Shown: positions 16,970-25,415, counted from the stretch's first letter. The stretch: DNA of 37,855 bases from JBEVNX01 sp040507895 (GCA_040507895.1 JBEVNX010000028.1:1-37855); one strand, 5' to 3'. Notes: generated by a model not told the origin, from the letters alone. Numbers and translations are program-made.

Positions 16970-17680
16970 TTACGACCGCGCCGCTCGCGAAAGGTCGAAG
17001 ACCAAGACGTCAGCCCATTCGCGGCCGACGATGTCGACCGTTCCATCTTCGCGGAGCGAGACCGCATCGCCGGCATCCAGGCGGGTGCCGTTCAGATCGA
17101 CTGCGCCTTGGGCGACATGGATCCACGTCGACCGACCTCGGGGAATCGCGTAGCGAACTCGCTCGTCGTCGTCCAGCAGTGACGCGTAGAGGTTGACGTC
17201 CTGATGAATCGTGACGGACCCGTCGCGACCATCTTGGGAGGCGACGAGACGTAGCCGCCCTTGGCGGTCGTCCGGCGGGAAGACCTTCTGCTCGTAGCTC
17301 GGCGCGAGCCCGGTTCGCGCCGGCACGATCCAGATCTGCAGGAAGTGAAGAACCTCTGCCGCGGACGGATTGAACTCGCTGTGGGTGATCCCCGTGCCCG
17401 CCGTCATGCGCTGGACCTCGCCTGGACGAATGATGGAGCCCGTCCCCAGACTGTCACGATGCTGGAGCTGTCCATCGAGGACGTACGAGATGATCTCCAT
17501 GTCGCGGTGCGCATGCGTGCCGAATCCCCGCCCCGGCCGGACTCGGTCTTCGTTGATGACCCGGAGATCGCTGAAGCCCATGAACTTCGAATCGTAGTAA
17601 TCGGCGAACGAGAACGTGTGGTAGCTCTCGAGCCAGCCGTGCTGCGCGTGGCCTCTGTCCTTCGCTCTGCGGATTTCCAC
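16970..17680 (-). CDS. Pirin family protein (YhhW-like)
   Basis: A 236-residue bicupin of the pirin/YhhW family, some members of which have quercetin 2,3-dioxygenase activity. The metal ligands are intact: His56 and His58 in GFGTHAHRDMEII, and His100 and Glu102 in GTGITHSEFNPS. GVQ-type sequence GEVQRMTAG is also present. The start is GTG, with AAGGTG a few bases upstream. It lies 17 nt after the FMN reductase stop and 5 nt before the carboxylesterase, so it belongs to the same operon. Whether it acts as a ring-cleaving dioxygenase here or as a regulator cannot be told from sequence. Confidence 0.94.
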   Translation of the reverse strand: MEIRRAKDRGHAQHGWLESYHTFSFADYYDSKFMGFSDLRVINEDRVRPGRGFGTHAHRDMEIISYVLDGQLQHRDSLGTGSIIRPGEVQRMTAGTGITHSEFNPSAAEVLHFLQIWIVPARTGLAPSYEQKVFPPDDRQGRLRLVASQDGRDGSVTIHQDVNLYASLLDDDERVRYAIPRGRSTWIHVAQGAVDLNGTRLDAGDAVSLREDGTVDIVGREWADVLVFDLSRAARS

Positions 17681-17697
17681 GATTCACCTTCGCGCCG

Positions 17698-18258
17698 TCA
17701 GCGCTTCGGCATGGCCTCGACCCACGCGAGCAAGCGCTCGAGAAGCCCGCGCACGAATTTTCGCGTCGGCTCGTCCGACAGAGTGCCGTCGTCGGCGAAT
17801 TTCTTCTGCGCCTCGCCGACCAAGACCTCGGGGCCGAGCAGGACCGGGGTCTGCGTGAACACGAAAGATTGTCGCAATGCGAGCTGCGCTCGGGCCGTCC
17901 CGGTGCGACTCGGCGAGGCGCCGAGCAACGCCGCCGGCTTCCCCGCGAGCACGGATCCCGACGGCGGCCGAGATGCCCAATCGATTGCGTTCTTCAGGAC
18001 GCCCGGAACGCCGTAGTTGTACTCCGGGGTCGCGATCAAAAGCGCATCCGTCTCCCTGATGGCATTCTTCAAGGCGACTACGGCCTCGGGGTCCCCTCGC
18101 GCTTCGACGTCCGCATTGTAGAGAGGAACGTCACCGAGCCGGTCGAAGATGGCGATACTCATTCGTTCGGGCGCGAGCTGAACGGCGGCTTGGAGCAGGC
18201 TCCGATTGTAGGAGCTTCTCCGGAGGCTTCCCGCGATCCCGCAGACCTTCACCGCCAT
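17698..18258 (-). CDS. NADPH-dependent FMN reductase
   Basis: A 186-residue flavodoxin-like reductase. The FMN phosphate loop is GSLRRSSYNR (residues ~10-19) and the flavin-ring segment is PEYNYGVPGVLKNAIDWAS, both hallmarks of the NADPH:FMN reductase/ChrR/azoreductase-like family. It reduces FMN or quinones with NADPH in the cytoplasm. Such enzymes often feed FMNH2 to two-component luciferase-like monooxygenases, several of which are encoded in this window, although not in this operon. The DUF5996 gene ends 9 nt upstream and the pirin gene starts 17 nt downstream. Confidence 0.93.
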   Translation of the reverse strand: MAVKVCGIAGSLRRSSYNRSLLQAAVQLAPERMSIAIFDRLGDVPLYNADVEARGDPEAVVALKNAIRETDALLIATPEYNYGVPGVLKNAIDWASRPPSGSVLAGKPAALLGASPSRTGTARAQLALRQSFVFTQTPVLLGPEVLVGEAQKKFADDGTLSDEPTRKFVRGLLERLLAWVEAMPKR

Positions 18259-18267
18259 GCGGTTTCC

Positions 18268-19212
18268 CTAGCGGCGCTCGAGCGCGGCTCGATCCCAATG
18301 CGCGAGCTCGGCGCCCGCGACGTACGTGCTCTCCATGAATTCGAGCAGCGCATCTCGCGGCGACTCGGCCGCGCGCACCGCGTCGTACGGCAGCACGAAC
18401 TCCGACAGTTCCCGGCTACGAAACGCTTGCGGCGGGCGGACCATGGCCTCCGCGAACCCCGCCGGCTCCGGAACCGCGTATGCATAGAAGATCGGCGATT
18501 CGACCGTCCCGGCTCCCGGCCATTCGCCGCCGGGCCAGAAGCCGTGGCTGATCACTTCGTGCGAATACGCCTCGTCCATGACCGGGTCGGGCTTTTCGCG
18601 CTTCGGCGCGCGTCGACCCGAGAATCGGGTGACGGCGAGATCGAAGGCCCCCCAAAAGAAATGCACGGGGCTCGACTTGCCGAGGAATCGGCCGCGAAAC
18701 TCTTTGAAGACGGTGTCAGTTTGGACCAGGACTTGGAACAGACGCTCCACCGCGATCGGGTCGTACGAGGCGTGCCGGTCGTTGTCGGTGAAACGGATCG
18801 GGCTCGGCACTTCAACCGGCATGGTGGAGATTCTCACTTCGACCTTCAGCTCGGCGAGCGCCGCCATGACTTCGCGGTAGAAAGCGGCCACAGGCCGAGC
18901 GACCAGGGCGATGGCCCTAGAGGCGCCGTCCGTCGTGGTGATTCTGAGCTCGTGGTCCACGAAGTCGAAGAGGATCTCGACTTGCCGACTACCGCACGGC
19001 ATCGGCGAAGTCGTCAGCCCCCGCGAAGCGACGTACAGCGGAGCGTGCCACCAGTGATTCACGGCAGGCGTCAGCGTCATGCGGATCTTGCCGACGATCT
19101 GTGTCCACATGTGGAGCGTGACGTAGGTGTCCTTCCAGTCTTGGAACGCCAACGGCGGCCAGATCCTCGCCCGCGCCGCGTCGGCCTCCCCGATTCCACC
19201 CGGTCGGCCCAT
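18268..19212 (-). CDS. DUF5996 family protein
   Basis: A 314-residue protein that fits the DUF5996 family, whose function is not known. Typical stretches include WPPLAFQDWKDTYVTLHMWTQ near the N-terminus, HFFWGAFDLAVTRFSGR and PIFYAYAVPEPAGF. It has no signal peptide or membrane span and is rich in Trp and His, suggesting a soluble binding protein or enzyme. It starts the operon with the FMN reductase, pirin, carboxylesterase and aryl-CoA fusion genes. A TAAGGT element lies 8 nt before the ATG and no good ribosome-binding sequence is seen, so its transcript may be leaderless. Confidence 0.85.
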   Translation of the reverse strand: MGRPGGIGEADAARARIWPPLAFQDWKDTYVTLHMWTQIVGKIRMTLTPAVNHWWHAPLYVASRGLTTSPMPCGSRQVEILFDFVDHELRITTTDGASRAIALVARPVAAFYREVMAALAELKVEVRISTMPVEVPSPIRFTDNDRHASYDPIAVERLFQVLVQTDTVFKEFRGRFLGKSSPVHFFWGAFDLAVTRFSGRRAPKREKPDPVMDEAYSHEVISHGFWPGGEWPGAGTVESPIFYAYAVPEPAGFAEAMVRPPQAFRSRELSEFVLPYDAVRAAESPRDALLEFMESTYVAGAELAHWDRAALERR

Positions 19213-19334
19213 CGCGTGGAACCTTAACAGCTACGCCGCCTCGCGCAATCCGGACCGACGGCTCGCCGGAGCGCCCGTCTATTGCGCGACGACCGGATCG
19301 AGGGGTCCGGGGGTTTCTCGGCGGTCCCGGGCGG
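19213..19334. promoter_or_regulatory. Upstream region of the DUF5996-to-fusion operon
   Basis: 122 bp between two minus-strand genes, the likely site of the promoter for the five-gene operon. The -10-like TAAGGT reads on the minus strand just before the DUF5996 ATG. I found no convincing -35 box. Confidence 0.3.
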
Positions 19335-20222
19335 TCACGACGTGGAATCGGCAAGGGACGCGATCGCGTCGATGATCTTCGGCCAAGCGGCGCGCGGCAA
19401 GTCGTGTCCCATGCCCTCGATCACCAGCAGTCGTGCGCCCGGCACGGCGTCGGCGGTGTCGAAGCCGCCTTCGACCGGCACGAGCGGGTCGCTTTTGCCG
19501 TGGATCACGAGTGTGGGCACCCGCACCCCGCGCAGGCGCTGTTTGCGGTCGCCATCCGCGAGGACGGCGACGAGCTGGCGCGCGACTCCGCTCGGATCGT
19601 AGCTACGGTCGAACGCCCGCCCGACCCGGTCACGAAAGCTCGCCTCGTCGAACTCGAAGCCGGGACTACCGACGATGCGAAACGTCTTCACCATGTGGTC
19701 GATGAATTCGGCGCGGTCGGAAGGCGAGGGTGTCAAGAGCGCCGTCATCGCTTCGGGTGCAGCCGGCGGCACCTCGCGATTGCCCGTCGTGGACATGATC
19801 GAAGTCATCGAACGGACGCGCGCCGGGTGCTCGATCGCCACGGTCTGCGCGATCATTCCACCCATCGAGGCGCCGACGACGTGAGCCCGCTCGATGCCGA
19901 GCGCGTCGAGCAGGCCGACGACGTCGGCCGCCATGTCGCGCAACGTATACGGTGGCGCCGGCACCGTCTCCCCGGACAACGACGCGGTCATCGCCGCGCC
20001 GACGTCGGGGATGCCGAGCTCCTTGAAATGCCGAGACAGGCCGCAGTCACGATTGTCGAAGCGGATGACGTGGAAGCCGCGACTCCTGAGATCGCCGCAG
20101 AAATCGTCCTGCCAGAAGATCATCTGCGCGCCGAGACCCATGATCAACGCGAGCGCCGGTTGCTTGGGATCCCCGAAGCACTCGTATTCGATCGCGATAC
20201 CGTTGGCCGTGACGTTCGCCAT
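19335..20222 (-). CDS. Alpha/beta hydrolase
   Basis: A 295-residue alpha/beta hydrolase. It begins MANVTANGIAIEYECFGD and continues with LALIMGLGAQMIFW, then RFDNRDCGLS, a set typical of a hydrolase group near aclacinomycin methylesterase RdmC. The nucleophile is Ser119 in VVGASMGGM. The acid is probably in LVIHGKSDPLVPVEG, and His lies in VIEGMGHDLPR. The open frame extends 42 codons upstream into the preceding gene, so I chose ATG 20222, which lies 8 nt after that gene's stop. It follows a lipase-like gene in an apparent operon that starts at the phasin-like gene. The substrate is unknown. Confidence 0.92.
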   Translation of the reverse strand: MANVTANGIAIEYECFGDPKQPALALIMGLGAQMIFWQDDFCGDLRSRGFHVIRFDNRDCGLSRHFKELGIPDVGAAMTASLSGETVPAPPYTLRDMAADVVGLLDALGIERAHVVGASMGGMIAQTVAIEHPARVRSMTSIMSTTGNREVPPAAPEAMTALLTPSPSDRAEFIDHMVKTFRIVGSPGFEFDEASFRDRVGRAFDRSYDPSGVARQLVAVLADGDRKQRLRGVRVPTLVIHGKSDPLVPVEGGFDTADAVPGARLLVIEGMGHDLPRAAWPKIIDAIASLADSTS

Positions 20223-20230
20223 CTCCGCTC

Positions 20231-21001
20231 CTATCGGTAGAAGATCCGCCGCCATCCCTGACGAGTGAACGGTTGCCATTCGCCTTCGGGCTGCGAGAGT
20301 CGGTCGGCGATCGCGTACAGGACGACGGGATTGAACCCGAGCCCGCAATGACTGCCACGGATCTCGATGTTGTCCGTGCGCGGTGAGGGCCGCTCGAGAC
20401 AGGCGCGCCAGTGAGCGACGCCGTCGGTCCGGCTGAAGATCGCCGTCGAAGGGACCGGCGGCGGCTCCGAAAGGCGGGCGAGAATCTCGGGATCCGGTCT
20501 ACGAAGCCTCCGGCCGGTGAGCGCCTCGTAGGCGCGATCCACATTGGAGCCGCGACCGCGGCCGGCAAAAGGGCTCCCCAGCGTGATCACCTGGCGAACT
20601 CGATCGGGAACGGCGCGCGCAATCTCGCGCGCGTAGACTCCGCCGAGGCTCCAGCCGACGAGGCTGATCTTGCGGCCGCGCTTCCCGAAGAGGTCCGCGA
20701 TTCGCTGCGCCACACCGTGCTCGATGCGGCCACCGCCATGGAAGCCCAGGTTACGGCCGAGCCGCCACCCCTGCACCCAGTACCCGAGCCGACGCAGATA
20801 GAAGCGCAGCGCGACCGTCGACTCGTCGCCGGCTCCGAAGCCCGGCAGCACCAGCACAGGGTGGCCGTCGCCCTGCGGCGCAGCTCTGAGCAACGGGCTT
20901 GCCGGAACCAGGGATGCGGCCTCCAGGAGCGCGCGCTGTCCCTCGAGCGCGAAGAGCAGCATCGAGGGTGGCTCGATGGCGTCTGCCGGAGGATCGTCCA
21001 T
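20231..21001 (-). CDS. Lipase-like alpha/beta hydrolase
   Basis: An alpha/beta hydrolase of about 256 residues, of the esterase/lipase type with PGAP1-like organisation. It has HPVLVLPGFGAGDEST before the first core helix. The nucleophile is Ser118 in LVGWSLGGVYAREIA, ITLGSPFAG follows, and a histidine in RGSHCGLGFN is the likely catalytic base. No signal peptide is apparent. I chose the ATG at MDDPPADA; an in-frame ATG 13 codons upstream is possible. It sits between a phasin-like gene and another hydrolase gene on the same strand. Action on a storage lipid or polyester is conceivable from the phasin neighbour, but this is speculative. Confidence 0.87.
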   Translation of the reverse strand: MDDPPADAIEPPSMLLFALEGQRALLEAASLVPASPLLRAAPQGDGHPVLVLPGFGAGDESTVALRFYLRRLGYWVQGWRLGRNLGFHGGGRIEHGVAQRIADLFGKRGRKISLVGWSLGGVYAREIARAVPDRVRQVITLGSPFAGRGRGSNVDRAYEALTGRRLRRPDPEILARLSEPPPVPSTAIFSRTDGVAHWRACLERPSPRTDNIEIRGSHCGLGFNPVVLYAIADRLSQPEGEWQPFTRQGWRRIFYR

Positions 21002-21112
21002 TGGATCGTCGCACCGTATGGAATTCAGCGGCGACGACAAGTACCTGGGCGAGGCGGGCGGCGGCGCGAGGGCCTCGAATCCGAGGAATACTTCGAACCA
21101 CCGCCCGTCGGC

Positions 21113-21394
21113 TCAGGCGCTCTTTGCGTCACTCTTCTCGGGATCCAACGCTTCGAGAAGCCGCAGAGCGAAGTCCTTCTGATTCTGCGCGAGTCGCTCC
21201 CCGAAAGCGAACGCGGCCTCGGCGAGCGCCTTCGGTCGCGGCGGTCGCAACGCGTCGGGCACGGGCAGATCGGGCACGCGCTTTGCGATCGGCGTGACGA
21301 CCGCCTCGGCTAGGGAAACCGTGAGATCCTGGGCGGCGCGGATCGCCGCGATCACCTCGTCGCCAGCCTTTTCGGCCTGCTTCAACAGTTCCAT
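21113..21394 (-). CDS. Small phasin/HbhA-like helical protein
   Basis: A 93-residue protein, mostly amphipathic helix. It starts MELLKQAEKAGDEVIAAIRA, has a central Pro-rich hinge (RVPDLPVPDALRPPRP) and ends in another helix, FGERLAQNQKDFALRLLEAL. The pattern resembles small phasin-like or heparin-binding-hemagglutinin-like proteins that coat lipid or polyester granules; the match is by style, not a firm family hit. The start is secured by AAGGAGG with good spacing before the ATG. A strong TTGACA hexamer lies about 60 bp upstream. Two hydrolase genes follow on the same strand. Confidence 0.72.
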   Translation of the reverse strand: MELLKQAEKAGDEVIAAIRAAQDLTVSLAEAVVTPIAKRVPDLPVPDALRPPRPKALAEAAFAFGERLAQNQKDFALRLLEALDPEKSDAKSA

Positions 21395-21439
21395 CGGAAT
21401 CCTCCTTCTCAAGGGTCGAACGTGCCCGCAAGGTGACCA

Positions 21440-21458
21440 TGACTGCTAGATATGTCAA
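21440..21458 (-). promoter_or_regulatory. TTGACA-containing palindrome upstream of the phasin-like gene
   Basis: Read on the minus strand, TTGACA is followed by a sequence that makes a TGAC-N10-GTCA inverted repeat (21440-21457). It lies about 45 bp before the phasin-like ATG. The hexamer matches a -35 box, but I see no good -10 box at 16-18 bp. The repeat could be an operator for a dimeric repressor. Confidence 0.35.
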
Positions 21459-21469
21459 GCGCTCAGTTG

Positions 21470-21498
21470 AAAAAAAATTGCACCCGGGGGCGGGGCGA
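21470..21498 (-). terminator. Possible terminator after the lytic transglycosylase gene
   Basis: Just after the stop codon the minus strand has a very GC-rich stretch (CCCCGCCCCCGGG) followed by AA and eight T residues (complement of 21470-21477). The T run in a high-GC genome suggests a rho-independent terminator. The hairpin is weak as I can draw it. Confidence 0.35.
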
Positions 21499-22971
21499 CT
21501 AGTTGCCGTTCAAGGACTTCTTCGCTGCCTCCTTGGCCTGCAGGGACTCGGAGATGAGCTTGTAGGCGATGTAGTACTTGTAGATGTTGGCCACGTATTG
21601 CACCGGTTCCCGGCCGATGCGCTCGCGGACCACCGGCGCCACGTTAAAAAACCAACGGTTGGGATCCAGGCCGCGCGCTTTCGCCTCGACGCGGGCCTTC
21701 TCAATCTTCGCGGGTCCCGCGTTGTATGACGCGAAGGCGAAGAGCGCCTTGTTCACGGGGTCCATCGGTTCGTTGGCGTAGTATTGGTCTTCCATGAAGC
21801 GAATGTACTTGACGCCGGCGTGGATGTTGGGCTCGAGCTTGCGGATGTCCCCGACGCCCATCTCCTTGCCTGTCGGAGGCATCACCTGCATCACGCCGAC
21901 GGCGCCGACCCTGCTGCGGGTCGAGTGATCGAGTCGTGACTCCTGGTAGCCCTGGGCCATCAGCAGTAGCGGGTCGAGGCCGTACTGGTTACCGTACTTT
22001 TCGAAGAATCGCACGACATCGCGGAACTTCTTCATCTCTCGCTCCGCGGTCGCGTTCTTCACGTACTCCGTGCTCTTGAGGTAGCGGTGCAGCAGCACAT
22101 TACCGAACGTCGTGCCTTGCCGGTGGGTCTTGATGAACGCGTCGAGCTTGGCCTTGAGCTGCGGGCTCCCCTTGCGGATCGCCCAGGCGAGGTCGCTCCC
22201 TTTGCGTATCGCGGCCTCGGGATGAAGCCGTATGCGGGTGAAGACCTGCGCCCAGAATTCCGCCTTGTACTTGTCGACGACGATGAACTTCACGAGGCCG
22301 GCGTTGATCATCTCGAGCAGGTCCTCGTCTTCTAGCTCCTCGGGGGCGAGCCGCAGGACGGCTTCCGCCTTCCCCTTGCGCCGTAGCTCCCGATTCAGCT
22401 CGACGAGGCTCTCGTAGTAGCTGCTCGACTTGCGCACGAAGACTTCCCGACCCGCGAGGTCGTCGACGGTCGAGAGCCGCGGCGACCGCGGGCCGCTCAC
22501 GACGATCTCATCGACTCCAGAGAAGGTCGGGGAGGTGAAATCGACAAGCTCGCGCCGTTCCGGAGTGACCGTCAGCCCGCCGGCGGCGACGTCACCCAGC
22601 CCGTTCGCAATCCGCGTCAACAGCTCGTCACGCGGCACGGGGATGAAGACGACGTGCAGCGGGCGTTGCCCCTTTTTGAGCTTGCGGTTGACCTCGTCCT
22701 CGAACTCCTTGAAGGCGTCGTAGACGATGCCACGCTGCTGGCCGCGATCGACGAAATAGAGGGTCTTGCTGGGGACGACGAGCACACGCATGACCCACCG
22801 GCGCATCATCGCGTCGAAGTCTCCCGTCCACTTCTGATTCGCGAAGGCCTTGACGGGCAGGCGTGTCTCGGCCGCTAGCGGAGCGCGGAGCGAGATCGAC
22901 GAGAGAACCAGCGCGATCATCCACGCGCGAGCCGACAACGGGTGCGGGCATGCTTCAGACCTCGGGTTCAT
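21499..22971 (-). CDS. MltF-like membrane-bound lytic murein transglycosylase
   Basis: A 490-residue protein with an N-terminal signal segment (ARAWMIALVLSSISLRAPLAA, ~17-37), a periplasmic amino-acid-binding-like domain (SBP_bac_3 type, ~90-290) and a C-terminal SLT lysozyme-like domain (~325-470). The catalytic glutamate is Glu344 in GYQESRLD; GAVGVMQVMPPTG and FASYNAGPAKI are the family motifs. It cleaves peptidoglycan with 1,6-anhydro product formation in the periplasm. The order and size match MltF. I chose ATG 22971, just before the signal peptide; in-frame upstream codons give a non-hydrophobic Arg-rich tail. An eight-T run follows the stop. The neighbours suggest no pathway. Confidence 0.92.
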   Translation of the reverse strand: MNPRSEACPHPLSARAWMIALVLSSISLRAPLAAETRLPVKAFANQKWTGDFDAMMRRWVMRVLVVPSKTLYFVDRGQQRGIVYDAFKEFEDEVNRKLKKGQRPLHVVFIPVPRDELLTRIANGLGDVAAGGLTVTPERRELVDFTSPTFSGVDEIVVSGPRSPRLSTVDDLAGREVFVRKSSSYYESLVELNRELRRKGKAEAVLRLAPEELEDEDLLEMINAGLVKFIVVDKYKAEFWAQVFTRIRLHPEAAIRKGSDLAWAIRKGSPQLKAKLDAFIKTHRQGTTFGNVLLHRYLKSTEYVKNATAEREMKKFRDVVRFFEKYGNQYGLDPLLLMAQGYQESRLDHSTRSRVGAVGVMQVMPPTGKEMGVGDIRKLEPNIHAGVKYIRFMEDQYYANEPMDPVNKALFAFASYNAGPAKIEKARVEAKARGLDPNRWFFNVAPVVRERIGREPVQYVANIYKYYIAYKLISESLQAKEAAKKSLNGN

Positions 22972-23193
22972 GCTCGACGACAGTGACCGACCATGGTCTC
23001 GGAGCGTTCCCAGACGACGGGGGACCCGCTTTCGCCGTTGCGATCGACCACATATCGACCGAATCGTCAAGAAGCCGGATCGCCGACTGGCTCGTCCGAA
23101 GTGCGATCTCGCACAGGAGGAAGGTGGCGGCGCGGTCGTTGCATTCTGACTCCGGCGACACTACATCCGCACGCGTCGAGCGACAGCGATCCC
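22972..23193. promoter_or_regulatory. Divergent gap between transglycosylase and DUF4239 genes
   Basis: 222 bp separate two divergent genes, so promoters for both should lie here. I see no convincing promoter elements, no ribosome-binding sequence for the DUF4239 gene and no RNA gene. Confidence 0.3.
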
Positions 23194-23950
23194 ATGAACT
23201 ACCGGCTCTCCGTCATCCTGCTCGTGCTTGGCCTGTGGGTCGCCCTTCTATTGGCGATCGAAGCGGGGCGGATGCTTGGGGCTCGACAGCTCGGGACGCA
23301 GTCGAAGGAGAGCGCCGGGCTCGGCGCGGTCAACGGCGCGGTCTTCGGCCTCCTCGGATTGATCATCGCCTTCACCTTCTCGGGAGCCCTGACGCGTTTC
23401 GACGAACGCCGAAAGCTCATCGTCGAGGAGACCAACGCGATCGGCACCGCCTATCTACGCCTCGACCTGCTCGCTCCCGAAGCGCAAGCGCTCCTGCGAG
23501 CTGATTTTTGCCGCTACGTCGATTCGCGTCTGGAGGTCTACAGACTGCTGCCCGACGTCGTCGCCGCCCGGGCGGCCTTAACGAAGTCGAACGAGCTGCA
23601 GCACCAGATCTGGCGGCAAGCCGTCGACGCTTGTCGCGTCGTGGGCCCGCCTGCGCCGATGCTTCTGCTGCCAGCGTTGAATCAGATGATCGACACGACC
23701 ACCACCCGGACGATGGCGGCACCCGCCCACGATGGTCTTCGTGATGCTCTTCGGCGTTGCGCTGGTCGGATCGCTGCTCGTCGGCTACGGGATGGCGGGT
23801 GCGCGCAGCTGGGCGCACGTCCTCGCGTTCGTCACAACGATGGCGATCACGATTTGGGTCATCTGCGATCTCGAGTACCCGCGCTTCGGATTCATCCGCA
23901 TCGAGGCCTTCGACCAGGCGATGGTTGACCTTCGGAAAGGCATGGAGTGA
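23194..23950 (+). pseudogene. DUF4239-like membrane protein, frameshifted
   Basis: The first frame (ATG 23194) encodes a membrane protein starting MNYRLSVILLVLGLWVALLLA, with a second helix in GAVFGLLGLIIAFTFSGAL, then RRKLIVEETNAIGTAYLRLDLL and LLLPALNQMIDTTTTRTMAA. These are typical of DUF4239 proteins, also called bestrophin-like domain proteins. After about 23717 that frame turns into Arg-rich nonsense. The family's last part continues in the next frame: HPPTMVFVMLFGVALVGSLL, then DLEYPRFGFIRIEAFDQAM, to a stop at 23950. One extra base, or two missing bases, near ATGGCGGCACCC explains it. The joined protein would be about 250 residues, the normal size. It may be a real mutation or a sequencing error. 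Confidence 0.85.
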
Positions 23951-23980
23951 GAGACGGGTAGGCGAGCGGCTGCGAGAGAC

Positions 23981-25408
23981 ATGACCGCGGATTCGACATC
24001 GGAGCTCGGAGCGAGCCTTTCACGGCTTCTTGGCGAGCGGATTCCGAGCTTTCGCGCGCTTCGCGCCATCGACAGGCTGTCGGGCGGCGCGAGCCAGGAG
24101 ACCTATCGCGTCGTCATTCAGACGCAAGAGGGCGATCGCCGCCTCGCCATGCGGCGCGCCCCGGGAGGGAGGAAAGATCCCACCGCTCACGGCGGACCCG
24201 GCTTGCGGGTCGAAGCGGAGCTTTTCCGAGCGGCGCGCGCGGCGGGCGTTCCCGAACCGGAGATCGTCCACGTCTTCGAGGAGCGTGACGGGCTCGGCGA
24301 GGGCTTTCTCATGGAATGGGTCGACGGCGAGACCCTCGGCCCGCGCATCGTGCGGGGCGAGGAGTTCGCTGCGATCCGGCCGCGGCTCGCGCGCCAATGC
24401 GGCGAGATCCTCGCGCGGATCCATTCGATCGACGTCCGCGCCACCGGCCTCGACAAGCTTCTCCAGCACCAGGACACCGAAGCGTTCGTGCGCGGCATGT
24501 GGAAGCAGTACGAGGCCTACGAGACTCCGCAGCCCATGATCGACTACGCTGCGCGGTGGCTGCTCGAGAACCTGCCGCCGCCGAGCGAGCCGAGGCTCGT
24601 GCACAACGATTTCCGCAACGGCAATCTGATGATCTCGCCGCAATCGGGCGTCGTCGCCGTGCTCGACTGGGAGGTCGCCCACATCGGCGATCCGACGCGG
24701 GATCTCGGCTGGCTTTGCACAAACTCGTGGCGCTTCGGGCAGAGCGAGCTGCCCGTCGGCGGCTTCGGCGAGATCGGCGATTTGCTCGCGGGGTACGAGG
24801 CGGTGTCGGGCCGGCGCGTCGATCCGGCGCGCCTCAAGTTCTGGATCACTTTCGGGTCGTTCTGGTGGGCGGTGGGCTGCCTGACGATGACCTCCGTCTA
24901 TCGCTCCGGGCTCGATCGAAGCGTCGAACGGGCGGCGATCGGCCGGCGGACGTCGGAGTGTCAGATCGACTGCGTGAACCTGTTGATCGCGGGTCCCGTC
25001 GAGCCGCCGCGCGGCGAGCCCGGCCGGTCCGCGCTCACCATGCCGCGCACGGATGAGCTGATGACGAGCGTTCGAGATTTCCTGCGCGACGAGGTCATGG
25101 CGGCGACGCGCGGGCGGACGAGCTTTCTCGCGCGGGTCGCCTCCAACTCTCTCGACATCGTGCTGCGCGAGCTCGAGCTCGGGCCCGTGCATCGCGCCGG
25201 CGAGCGAGAGCGTCTCGAGCGGATCCTCGGCCATGGCGGCGATCTCGAGGCGCTTCGCTGGGAGCTGGTACGAGCCCTTCGCGACGGTTCCATGCGGCTC
25301 GATCGGCCCGGACTCGCCGAGCATTTGCGAACGACCGTCGTCACTCAGGTCGCGATCGACCAGCCTCGGTACTCGGGATACCGGACGGCGATCGACGCGG
25401 CGCACTGA
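23981..25408 (+). CDS. APH-type phosphotransferase fused to a DUF6285 domain
   Basis: A 475-residue protein. Residues ~25-345 are an aminoglycoside-phosphotransferase-like kinase of the ACAD10/11 type. They include LSGGASQETYRV (nucleotide loop), LVHNDFRNGNLM (catalytic Asp; HNDFRNGN is the family form) and VAVLDWEVAHIGDPTRDLGWL (the metal-binding DxD-like region). Residues ~360-475 match DUF6285: MPRTDELMTSVRDFLRDEV and FLARVASNSLDIVLRELEL. Elsewhere these two are usually separate neighbouring genes; here they are one chain. Relatives are linked to breakdown of hydroxy-acyl-CoA or hydroxylated compounds. A P450 gene starts 7 nt after the stop, so the kinase may phosphorylate a P450-made hydroxyl group (inference). 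Confidence 0.92.
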   Translation: MTADSTSELGASLSRLLGERIPSFRALRAIDRLSGGASQETYRVVIQTQEGDRRLAMRRAPGGRKDPTAHGGPGLRVEAELFRAARAAGVPEPEIVHVFEERDGLGEGFLMEWVDGETLGPRIVRGEEFAAIRPRLARQCGEILARIHSIDVRATGLDKLLQHQDTEAFVRGMWKQYEAYETPQPMIDYAARWLLENLPPPSEPRLVHNDFRNGNLMISPQSGVVAVLDWEVAHIGDPTRDLGWLCTNSWRFGQSELPVGGFGEIGDLLAGYEAVSGRRVDPARLKFWITFGSFWWAVGCLTMTSVYRSGLDRSVERAAIGRRTSECQIDCVNLLIAGPVEPPRGEPGRSALTMPRTDELMTSVRDFLRDEVMAATRGRTSFLARVASNSLDIVLRELELGPVHRAGERERLERILGHGGDLEALRWELVRALRDGSMRLDRPGLAEHLRTTVVTQVAIDQPRYSGYRTAIDAAH

Positions 25409-25415
25409 CCTGCTG

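Noticed and set aside
14101..17153. Long plus-strand frames opposite the fusion protein and the esterase
   Set aside because: Arg/Asp/His-rich antisense shadows. The minus-strand genes have complete catalytic motifs.
24020..25405. A 461-residue open frame on the minus strand
   Set aside because: It mirrors the APH-DUF6285 gene, which carries clear kinase motifs. The antisense product has no recognisable fold.
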